This document shows positions 1 through 5,772 of a DNA stretch of 5,772 nt, in pieces. Origin of the DNA: Flavobacteriales bacterium. Its GTDB lineage: Bacteria; Bacteroidota; Bacteroidia; Flavobacteriales; Parvicellaceae. The stretch's first letter is position 1. Each line of letters opens with the position of its first letter. The notes beneath the pieces are model-generated. The model was not told where the DNA came from. It ran no database searches and worked only from the letters and a program-made list of their open reading frames with translations. The position numbers were made by a program, and so were the translations under genes. The stretch is taken from NCBI GenBank assembly GCA_014239715.1, contig JAAZYJ010000230.1, positions 1 to 5,772 on the forward strand, in the 5' to 3' direction.

Positions 1-1986
1 GAATTCGCCATTTTTCGGCTTGAACCATAGCCTGGTCACATAACCGGGAAGGTCAAGCTTTACCGGATCAACCTCACCGGAATATCCCTGCAAAAGAGTA
101 GGGGAGGGCAAAGGAATAAGTGAGTCGTTGAAAGGCGCTATTGAGTATCCCTGTATTTCTATTTTCGACAAGCTATAATTGATCAACTGAACAACAGATG
201 TGGAGTCATTTGTTCTTGAAAGATACGCTTTAAGCCCAGTCTGCTCAAAGTATACAGAGTCTGGAAGGGGGATTTTAAAACTTGGGGCCGAACCCGTAAA
301 GCTGATGAGACCATCTTCGCAGCTGCGCTCATAATTGGGTAGCTCCTCTCGGATTGTTTTCGCTGTTTGAGTGTAGGCTAGGGGGTCAAATTTGTATCCG
401 CCATATTCTTTTCCCAACAGCGTTTCTCGCTCTTGCAGGTCATTTTGAATATCCCCGAAAAACGAATTAAGATAAGCGCTAGACGAGTATTTTTTAAGAT
501 ATGAGGCGTAGTACTTTTGGAAAGTAAAATCGTTTGCGACATGATAAAACAATAAGTTTTCATAAGAAGGATTCTTCCATCCATGAACGTGCTTATAACC
601 ACAGATCGGCAACCGAACAATGTTGCGCAATGGTTCCGCATGACAGTCAAAAGCGATTGGTTCTAATCGCGACGTGATCGGATTATAATAAAAACGGTGG
701 TTGTGCCAATGTATCGCATGGTGAACCCGACAAATGTCTAATAAAGCATAATACTTGGCCATCAGTTCTAGATCAAGCAGGTCCCCTGGGCTTTCACTGT
801 GATTTTTATATTGAGCCATTAGGTTTTGCGCAATTTCAAATTGCCCCAGAAGGACCTCTGATGAGGCCGTGCGCTTCTTTTTAAAAGGGAGCACCGCTGC
901 AGCCTGGTAAACGGGAACATGCACATTTTTCCCTCCACTCAGGTCGTACAGCTTTTTTTCCCAATGACCATCTTCATCCAGCTTAACAATGGGCCCCTCT
1001 CTTCGGTTTCTGCTTTCCACAAGCTGTTTGTCAAAATGCTCCTCTATGGCAAATATTCCAAGGTTCTTCCCGTTCAATTTTACCGGCAGGAAGTCATACC
1101 TTGTGGTCAGGACATCTTCTCTTTCAAAAAGTTTATGGGCAACGTATTCTTCCAAATAGGATCTGGTGTGCGGACTTTGGATGGAAAATGATTTAAGACC
1201 ATTAAAAGAGAAGCCATCTTTCACCTTTATTCTGAATGACCACTTGTCCCCCTCAAGATGGTCAGTCCAATCACCCTTGAGCCTCAATTTGACCGGGATC
1301 GTATTCTCTCCCTGAACAAGCATCGCATCAAAGTATACTTTCAATGAGTTGTCTATTACTCCGTTATTCAATGCGACTAACCTAAACGAATCAAGCAAGG
1401 CAACGGTGGCCTCCGGTATATTGATCTCTATCGCTGTACTGTCTTCGTAGTAAACCGGCCTGGATGAGGATCGCCTGACCAATAAATCGTCATAAAAAGC
1501 AGGAACCGTGTCCGCATTATATCCATAGACAGTAAGCTTTTCAAATGGCTCCATGACCGTTAAGTTATAGCTTAGCTTTTTCCATCCGGAAGACTCTTCA
1601 ACAATCGGCACAAAAACCCTCTTGTAATAACTTTTGTCACCGGATAAAACAAGGCTACCATGATCACCATCGCCATATTGCCAAATTGATACCTCAATAT
1701 ATTCTCCGGGCACCAGATTGTTCAGGCTGCAAGACATTCCTGTTTCGTTTCCCTTAGATAGTTTGCAGGAAAATGACCCTGACCGGGACTCTTCGTCAGA
1801 CTGCAGCTCTCCTCGAGAGAACGTAGCGTTGTCTCCAACAAATACTTTTTGTGAACCAGAGTGACCGACAACTTCTGCATCGCACTCGTACACCACGACT
1901 TCAGTAGCACTTTCAGCTTCTCCAGAGACATTGCAGCCTAGACAAAAAACACACAGGATCAGGCAGCAAAAAGGGAAATATTTCAT
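1..1986 (-). CDS. CotH-like kinase-family lipoprotein, C-terminus cut off by window edge
   Basis: Reading the minus strand from ATG at 1986 gives 662 codons without a stop, so the gene is intact here but loses its end at position 1. Residues 1-17 form a hydrophobic signal peptide ending CLG before Cys18, a relaxed lipobox; acidic residues follow, so a lipoprotein, perhaps surface-exposed, is inferred. Residues about 30-175 look like a carbohydrate-binding-type beta sandwich (SGSFSCKLS, PGEYIEVSIW, ending YDDLLVRR). Residues about 185-560 carry CotH-family signatures: LKGDWTDHLEGDKWSFRI (234-251), NGKNLGIFAIEEHFDK (305-320), EGPIVKLDE (330-338), HNHRFYYNP (428-436) and LEPIAFD (441-447), where Asp447 would be the metal-binding residue. 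Residues about 563-662 look like a further beta domain. CotH proteins are atypical kinases that phosphorylate spore-coat proteins in Bacillus; the substrate here is unknown and activity is unproven. A second in-frame ATG at 1992 would add Met-Pro; ATG 1986 was chosen for the typical Met-Lys signal start. Family call is confident, catalytic role is not. Confidence 0.88.
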   Translation of the reverse strand, partial: MKYFPFCCLILCVFCLGCNVSGEAESATEVVVYECDAEVVGHSGSQKVFVGDNATFSRGELQSDEESRSGSFSCKLSKGNETGMSCSLNNLVPGEYIEVSIWQYGDGDHGSLVLSGDKSYYKRVFVPIVEESSGWKKLSYNLTVMEPFEKLTVYGYNADTVPAFYDDLLVRRSSSRPVYYEDSTAIEINIPEATVALLDSFRLVALNNGVIDNSLKVYFDAMLVQGENTIPVKLRLKGDWTDHLEGDKWSFRIKVKDGFSFNGLKSFSIQSPHTRSYLEEYVAHKLFEREDVLTTRYDFLPVKLNGKNLGIFAIEEHFDKQLVESRNRREGPIVKLDEDGHWEKKLYDLSGGKNVHVPVYQAAAVLPFKKKRTASSEVLLGQFEIAQNLMAQYKNHSESPGDLLDLELMAKYYALLDICRVHHAIHWHNHRFYYNPITSRLEPIAFDCHAEPLRNIVRLPICGYKHVHGWKNPSYENLLFYHVANDFTFQKYYASYLKKYSSSAYLNSFFGDIQNDLQERETLLGKEYGGYKFDPLAYTQTAKTIREELPNYERSCEDGLISFTGSAPSFKIPLPDSVYFEQTGLKAYLSRTNDSTSVVQLINYSLSKIEIQGYSIAPFNDSLIPLPSPTLLQGYSGEVDPVKLDLPGYVTRLWFKPKNGEF

Positions 1987-2003
1987 TGGCATCAACAATT
2001 CGC

Positions 2004-2034
2004 CAAAAGTAACTAAAATATGGTGAATGGCACA
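2004..2034 (-). promoter_or_regulatory. Candidate Bacteroidota-type promoter for the CotH-like gene
   Basis: On the minus strand, TACTTTTG (2004-2011) matches the Bacteroidota -7 consensus TAnnTTTG exactly. TGTG (2031-2034), 19 nt upstream, matches the -33 element TTTG at three of four bases. The -7 box ends 17 nt before ATG 1986 (11 nt before ATG 1992), which would leave a very short leader, as is common in this phylum. It lies in the 66-nt gap after the OmpA-family gene, so the lipoprotein gene could be transcribed separately. Such short motifs occur by chance in AT-rich DNA, so this is a candidate only. Confidence 0.35.
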
Positions 2035-2052
2035 GATAGCCAGTTACCTGAA

Positions 2053-4626
2053 CTACTCAAACTGAATCGTCATTTCAACACGCCTGTTTTTCTGTCGTCC
2101 TTCCTCAGTATCGTTGTCGGCAATAGGCTTCATTTCACCGTAGTACTCCACCAATAAACGCTCTGTTTTGGCTCCCTTTTCAGATAAGTATGCCTTTACC
2201 GCTTCTGACCTTTTCTTAGACAGCACCATATTTGTTGTTTCTTTTCCAACATTGTCGGTGTGCCCCGCGATCAACAGCTTCCACTCGGGCTTTTTAACCA
2301 AAAGGGCTGCGAGCTCATCAAGAGACGGGAAGGATTCATCCTTTATAACAGCCCTGCCACTTTTGAACTCCAGATTTTCAAAGGCCGTATTCAGGATCTC
2401 TTGCTCTTCCTCTTCAATGACAGGGCACCCTTTATTCTCAGCCGGGCCGGGAGTATTGACACAATCATCGTCTTTATCAAGTACGCCGTCGCCATCTGTA
2501 TCCGTATATGGGCATCCGTTATTCTCCTTAGGGCCGGGGTTATTTGGGCAATCGTCGTCTTTATCAAGTAAGCCATCTCCATCGGTGTCGGGCCACGGGC
2601 AACCGTGATTCTCCTCCGGGCCGGGCTCATCAGGACATTCATCAAGATAGTCGAAAATGCCATCCTCATCTCTGTCCGGACAGCCCATGTTCTCGACCGG
2701 ACCAGGATTGTCTGGGCAAGCGTCTTCGCTGTCTTGAACACCATCAGCATCTCTATCAGGACAGCCCTTGAATTCGACAAGACCCGCTACTTCCGGGCAT
2801 TCATCTTCGCTATCTTTGATATGATCACCATCCGTGTCAGGACACCCTGAAAACTCCTCAATCCCAGGTTCAGTAACGCAGCTATCTAACCGATCCATTA
2901 TTCCATCTTCATCAGTATCAGGGCAGCCATTGAACTTTTCCGGCCCCGCTTCAAACGGACAGTCGTCTTTACTGTCCGGGATGTGGTCGTGATCCGTATC
3001 CGGACAGCCCTTAAACTCCCAAACCCCTGGAATATCGATACAACCCTCTTCTTCTTTATTCCCGGTCTCTTTTCTTAGCTCTTTTCTATGTTTTCGCTCA
3101 ACTTTGTCAGAAACTTTGTCGCCATCTCTGTCTTTCGGTTTACCAAAAGGAATGGGAGCCAGGTGCACACCGAAGTAAAAGTCGAGACCCCTTATTTGGC
3201 CCTGCTTAGAGAGCAAGCTAAGATCAGAAGTTCCGAACATGAACGGACCCGCCCTTACACCTAACCCGGCCCTGAAACCCTGTAGGTCGCTGTAAGAAAT
3301 CGGCACAGCTAGTCCGGCCCACTTATAATCGTAACGTGGGGTTATCGCATACTTAGAAATGTTGTGGGCCTTGTTGGGGTCTTTTTTAAACTGAAAGGCT
3401 ATGAAGGCTTCAGCGTTAAGGTACAGGTCATGCCAGATATTATAATCTCCGGACAATCTAATGGTGGTGGGCAGGTTCATATTAAACGATTCCTCATTGG
3501 CTGAAGAAGTTCCAAAGTTCGCGTTCAGAATGCTGTCAATTTCCAGCATAGCGTCAGCCCCACCCACATTACTAAAGGCATTCAAGTTCCAGATGTCAAT
3601 GTCTGCGAAGAAGTCGCCGGCAACATTACCCTTATTGAATTTAACGCGACCTATATCATTTACGGCCAGCTCAACTCTTACTTTGTATTTGTTCTTATCC
3701 CTTCTCCACAATCCTTCTTGTCCATCCATGTCATATTGAAACTCTTTGTAATTCGGCCGCCATTCGTAAACGCCCCCCAGATCGAAACCTATACCCGGCT
3801 TTGATGTAAAAGGAAAGTACTCGACACTTAGGTTTCCGTCAGCATCTTCTTCAACATAATAGTTGTCGGAATGTCCGTAATTCACGTTCGAGCTGAATAG
3901 TGAAATTGTGCTGTCGGAGTGGGACAGGAACTCCACATTATCCATATACGCATATGCAGCCTGAAGGCCCTGCAAAAGCTTAATTCGTGCACCGGCCTTG
4001 AAGAAATGCTCTCCATCATCTTTTATAACCATTCCGAAATTAAGTCCCCACTCGGCCCAAGTCATTGACTGTATGTTAACCGAAGGGTTATCAAACCGTG
4101 TTGCACTAGTTGGGTCAAAGTGCAATGTTGAGTCCTTCATGCTTGTATAAAGCAGCTGAGCAGCAACAGCCCCGATTCCGTCTACATTAAAAAAGTTTCT
4201 GACTTTTGAGGTCATCCCAACACCGATCTTGCCACCCTTAAGGCCGAACATAAAGCCAGGACCGTATATTTCGTTTGACATAAAAATGCGGTTGTTTTCA
4301 TTAGAACGATCACGCACCCCGTAGAGGTCAACCCAATCAGGGTCGTCAAATATCGAAGTTTGATTTGTGTCCAATAAAGCCGCAATCTGCCCCTTTATGT
4401 CGGACCCGTTGATCCCCATATAATTGTTGTAAAATGTAGTGCTGAACCCAATAAGCGTTACATCCACCATATATCGATTATCTGCAATATTGCCAGGATT
4501 TGCATCAACGCTGTAAATGCCCCCATAATCACTCTGCTTAATGCCCAGAAAATCCTGAGCGAAAACAGATACGGAAGATGCCGAGAATAAAATTAGGCAG
4601 ATAAAATTGTGTATAGTTGAGTTCAT
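2053..4626 (-). CDS. OmpA-family outer-membrane protein with TSP3 repeats (DUF5723-like N-terminus)
   Basis: This complete protein of 857 residues probably anchors the outer membrane to peptidoglycan. Residues 1-23 are a Sec signal peptide cleaved after VFA. Residues about 24-496 are rich in alternating aromatic and glycine strands, with the early motif DANPGNIADNRY (41-52), and fit a DUF5723-like beta-barrel region; that family name is from memory. Residues 499-735 hold Asp-rich thrombospondin type 3 repeats, expected to bind calcium and form a rigid stalk. Residues about 737-857 are an OmpA C-terminal domain with GHTDNVG (788-794), LSKKR (802-806) and GRQKNRRVE (843-851); Asp791 and Arg806 should hold the diaminopimelate of peptidoglycan. 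The frame can be extended to a TTG at 4638, but ATG 4626 puts the start directly before the signal peptide and is preferred. No Shine-Dalgarno is seen, as usual in Bacteroidota. The histidine-kinase gene ends 130 nt upstream and the CotH-like gene starts 66 nt downstream. The ligand or transport role of the barrel region is unknown. Confidence 0.93.
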   Translation of the reverse strand: MNSTIHNFICLILFSASSVSVFAQDFLGIKQSDYGGIYSVDANPGNIADNRYMVDVTLIGFSTTFYNNYMGINGSDIKGQIAALLDTNQTSIFDDPDWVDLYGVRDRSNENNRIFMSNEIYGPGFMFGLKGGKIGVGMTSKVRNFFNVDGIGAVAAQLLYTSMKDSTLHFDPTSATRFDNPSVNIQSMTWAEWGLNFGMVIKDDGEHFFKAGARIKLLQGLQAAYAYMDNVEFLSHSDSTISLFSSNVNYGHSDNYYVEEDADGNLSVEYFPFTSKPGIGFDLGGVYEWRPNYKEFQYDMDGQEGLWRRDKNKYKVRVELAVNDIGRVKFNKGNVAGDFFADIDIWNLNAFSNVGGADAMLEIDSILNANFGTSSANEESFNMNLPTTIRLSGDYNIWHDLYLNAEAFIAFQFKKDPNKAHNISKYAITPRYDYKWAGLAVPISYSDLQGFRAGLGVRAGPFMFGTSDLSLLSKQGQIRGLDFYFGVHLAPIPFGKPKDRDGDKVSDKVERKHRKELRKETGNKEEEGCIDIPGVWEFKGCPDTDHDHIPDSKDDCPFEAGPEKFNGCPDTDEDGIMDRLDSCVTEPGIEEFSGCPDTDGDHIKDSEDECPEVAGLVEFKGCPDRDADGVQDSEDACPDNPGPVENMGCPDRDEDGIFDYLDECPDEPGPEENHGCPWPDTDGDGLLDKDDDCPNNPGPKENNGCPYTDTDGDGVLDKDDDCVNTPGPAENKGCPVIEEEEQEILNTAFENLEFKSGRAVIKDESFPSLDELAALLVKKPEWKLLIAGHTDNVGKETTNMVLSKKRSEAVKAYLSEKGAKTERLLVEYYGEMKPIADNDTEEGRQKNRRVEMTIQFE
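2428..3006 (-). repeat. Seven tandem TSP3-type calcium-binding repeats inside the OmpA-family gene
   Basis: Seven consecutive units start with Cys-Pro and follow the pattern CPDTDGDGI-x-D-x-x-D-x-C-x4-GP-x-E-x-x-G. The first five are 27 residues (81 nt) and the last two are 29 residues (87 nt), the extra two residues coming after Cys-Pro (CPWPDTDGDG and CPYTDTDGDG). The regular Asp residues are the calcium ligands of thrombospondin type 3 repeats, and the two Cys per unit can pair with neighbours; units 2 and 7 keep the second Cys but lose the Pro after it (SCVTEP, DCVNTP). A final Cys-Pro follows the array, and a broken unit precedes it at 3007-3132. The array links the probable membrane barrel to the peptidoglycan-binding domain. 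The repetition lies in the protein and is only partly visible in the DNA. Confidence 0.93.
3007..3132 (-). repeat. Degenerate first TSP3 unit interrupted by a charged insert
   Basis: Residues 499-540 of the OmpA-family protein begin like a TSP3 unit (DRDGDKVSDKVE) and end like one (GCIDIPGVWEFKG). Between these, where an intact unit has only a few residues before its second Cys, lies a Lys/Arg/Glu-rich stretch of about 17 residues (RKHRKELRKETGNKEEE). The segment is the junction between the barrel region and the regular repeat stalk. The insert may form a short charged helix; that is inference. Confidence 0.7.
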
Positions 4627-4756
4627 AATATTTGGCAAAGAAGGAAAACTAAAAATAAGAAGAAAGATTGTCTTTACTCATTTTGTATTTACGTTTTACA
4701 TAAGACGACAGTTAACAGTCGGAAGTTCCAAAGGTTTATAATGCGATATGATTTTT
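4627..4756. other. 130-nt intergenic gap without a recognisable gene
   Basis: This AT-rich gap lies between the stop of the histidine-kinase gene and ATG 4626 of the OmpA-family gene. I see no coding frame, no GC-rich hairpin followed by a T-run, and no full TAnnTTTG box on the minus strand. The nearest is TATTTTTA shortly before the start, which lacks a -33 partner. The only notable element is the imperfect palindrome at 4706-4721. Whether the two genes are co-transcribed cannot be decided from this. Confidence 0.6.
4706..4721. promoter_or_regulatory. 16-bp imperfect palindrome, possible operator
   Basis: CGACAGTTAACAGTCG matches its own reverse complement at 14 of 16 positions; the two exceptions are the symmetric A residues flanking the GTTAAC core. 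It lies 80 nt upstream of ATG 4626 of the OmpA-family gene. The symmetry suits binding by a dimeric regulator. As RNA it would give only a short stem with a mismatch and no following T-run, so it is not a good terminator. Chance occurrence is quite possible. Confidence 0.25.
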
Positions 4757-5772
4757 TCAATTCGTCGGCAAGATAATGGTAAAGCAAGTTCCTTGATTCA
4801 GCTTGCTTTCTACATGAATGGATCCTTTATTTAGTTCAATGTAGTCTTTAGCGATGGCCAGGCCCAGGCCTGATCCAGATATTTCAGTGGCATTATTGGC
4901 GCGATGAAAAGGCTGAAACAGGTTGGAAATCTCTTCTTTGGGAATGCCTATCCCGTGATCCCTAATCAAGATGGAGGCTCCGGACTCTTTATATTTAATT
5001 GTCATTTCAGGATTTCTTTCTTTCGAAAACTTGAATGCGTTGCTGATAAGGTTTGTGACGGCATGTTGTAGCATACTAATGTCAAGCGGCACCTTCCTTG
5101 GCTTTCCTTTCACCTGCACATCAAGGCGCCTTCCATCTGTTTGCAATTCATTAAATTGTTCCGCGATCTTAAGGCATAGATCTGAAAGGTCTGTCATTTT
5201 CTTATTGACTGTCATTTTACTTGAGGAAACCTTTCCGAGGATCAGCACGTCGTCCATCAGCTCTGTTAATCGAGCTATTTCTTGTGAAATTCGACTAGTG
5301 CAGATGTCTAATTTCTCCCTAGCCCCCCCTTCATCAGCAGACGAAATTATTTTGAGTAATTCGCAATTAGACTGAATTATTGCAAGTGGGGTTCGGAATT
5401 GATGGGACGTAACAGACACAAAATGACTTTTCATATCGCTCAAATGTTTCTCTTTTTGCAATGCTTCATTCAATTCTATTGTAGTAGTTTCAAGCGTTTT
5501 ATTTTGTTGGCTAAGAACGTTGTTGGCCACTTTCAGCTCAGCCGTTTTTTCAGCAACCAGTGCCTCCAGATTTTGTTGATACTTCTGCAGCCTTTCATTG
5601 GCCATCGCCTGTTCTAGCTTCGTAGAAACCAAAGCGGCAACTGTAGTAAGCAGTTCAAAGTCCTGCGCATTAAAAAAATCGCGGTCAGTATGCTCGGAAT
5701 CAATTACCCCGACAACATTGCCTTCGCATATAAGAGGAACTGTAATCTCTGACAATCGAATGTCATCGTCAA
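4757..5772 (-). CDS. GAF-domain sensor histidine kinase, N-terminus beyond window
   Basis: Signal-sensing kinase that autophosphorylates on His and passes the phosphate to a response regulator. The frame runs open through the right edge, giving 337 visible residues (numbered from the first full codon, 5770). Residues 1-55 are the end of a GAF domain (SEITVPLI, NVVGVIDSEH, DFFNAQDFELL). Residues about 58-112 are a Glu/Gln/Leu-rich coiled coil. The dimerisation domain carries the H box SHQFRTPL with the phospho-acceptor His123. The ATPase domain has the N box NLISNAFKFS (240-249), G1 DHGIGIP (271-277), F box LFQPF (284-288) and G2 GSGLGLAI (299-306), so every catalytic motif is present. No membrane segment is seen in the visible part, which suggests a cytoplasmic sensor unless one lies further upstream. 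A TTG at 5755 is not a start: conserved GAF sequence (DDDIRLSEI) continues upstream of it. No response regulator follows; the next gene downstream is the OmpA-family protein after 130 nt. The signal is unknown. Confidence 0.93.
   Translation of the reverse strand, partial: DDDIRLSEITVPLICEGNVVGVIDSEHTDRDFFNAQDFELLTTVAALVSTKLEQAMANERLQKYQQNLEALVAEKTAELKVANNVLSQQNKTLETTTIELNEALQKEKHLSDMKSHFVSVTSHQFRTPLAIIQSNCELLKIISSADEGGAREKLDICTSRISQEIARLTELMDDVLILGKVSSSKMTVNKKMTDLSDLCLKIAEQFNELQTDGRRLDVQVKGKPRKVPLDISMLQHAVTNLISNAFKFSKERNPEMTIKYKESGASILIRDHGIGIPKEEISNLFQPFHRANNATEISGSGLGLAIAKDYIELNKGSIHVESKLNQGTCFTIILPTN

Noticed and set aside
1..6. EcoRI site exactly at the first base, suggesting a cloning boundary.
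   Set aside because: Another GAATTC at 2770-2775 is uncut, so a complete EcoRI digest is excluded; a partial digest or coincidence cannot be told apart, and there is no vector sequence.
378..1931. Short open frames on both strands, suggesting a broken or non-coding left third.
   Set aside because: One minus-strand frame is open and coherent from 1986 to position 1 with recognisable CotH-family motifs throughout; the short frames are out-of-phase shadows.
2031..2049. Small inverted repeat TGGC/GCCA after the OmpA-family stop, considered as a terminator.
   Set aside because: A four-base stem with a seven-base loop and no T-run is too weak to support a terminator call.
2168..2850. Several plus- and minus-strand open frames over the repeat region.
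   Set aside because: They are alternative-frame readings of the Asp-rich TSP3 repeats, whose biased codons keep other frames open; none resembles a real protein or has a sensible start context.
2428..3006. Regular spacing of about 81-87 nt, reminiscent of a CRISPR or other DNA repeat array.
   Set aside because: The period is a whole number of codons, the conserved positions are Asp, Cys, Gly and Pro codons, and most units are poorly conserved as DNA; these are protein repeats.
4627..4638. TTG at 4638 as the start of the OmpA-family gene.
   Set aside because: It adds only four residues before ATG 4626, which directly precedes a standard signal peptide; ATG is the simpler start.
5753..5755. 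TTG at 5755 as the start of the histidine kinase.
   Set aside because: The frame continues upstream to the window edge with sequence typical of a GAF domain, and starting here would cut the domain in half.

Overview
The window looks like a piece of a Bacteroidota chromosome, perhaps a marine or environmental Cytophagales-like lineage, although the exact lineage cannot be fixed from sequence alone. The reasons are an OmpA-family outer-membrane protein with thrombospondin type 3 calcium-binding repeats behind a long beta-strand-rich N-terminal region, a CotH-like lipoprotein of the kind common in this phylum, a histidine kinase with the SHQFRTPL form of the H box, no purine-rich Shine-Dalgarno sequences before the starts, and one good match to the Bacteroidota -7 promoter element TAnnTTTG. 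I see no RNA genes, mobile elements, CRISPR arrays or convincing terminators.

All three genes lie on the minus strand, so transcription runs from right to left. At the right edge (4757-5772) is the C-terminal part of a GAF-domain sensor histidine kinase whose start lies beyond the window. A 130-nt AT-rich gap with a 16-bp imperfect palindrome follows. Next is a complete 857-residue outer-membrane protein (2053-4626): signal peptide, about 475-residue probable beta-barrel region, seven TSP3-type repeats, and an OmpA peptidoglycan-binding domain. After a 66-nt gap with a candidate promoter comes a predicted lipoprotein (1-1986) with an N-terminal beta-sandwich-like region and a CotH-type kinase-like domain. 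It stays open for 662 codons and runs off the left edge without a stop.

The second and third genes both encode envelope proteins: one probably anchors the outer membrane to peptidoglycan, the other is an exported lipoprotein with a kinase-like fold. The kinase at the right has no visible response-regulator partner. Nothing in the sequence proves that the three act together; the gaps (130 and 66 nt) and the candidate promoter fit either separate transcription units or a loose operon. The region reads mostly as ordinary core or envelope gene content. The points most worth a second look are the CotH-like protein with its divergent, histidine-rich active-site segment, and the repeat array, whose last two units look recently duplicated and whose first unit is broken by a charged insert.
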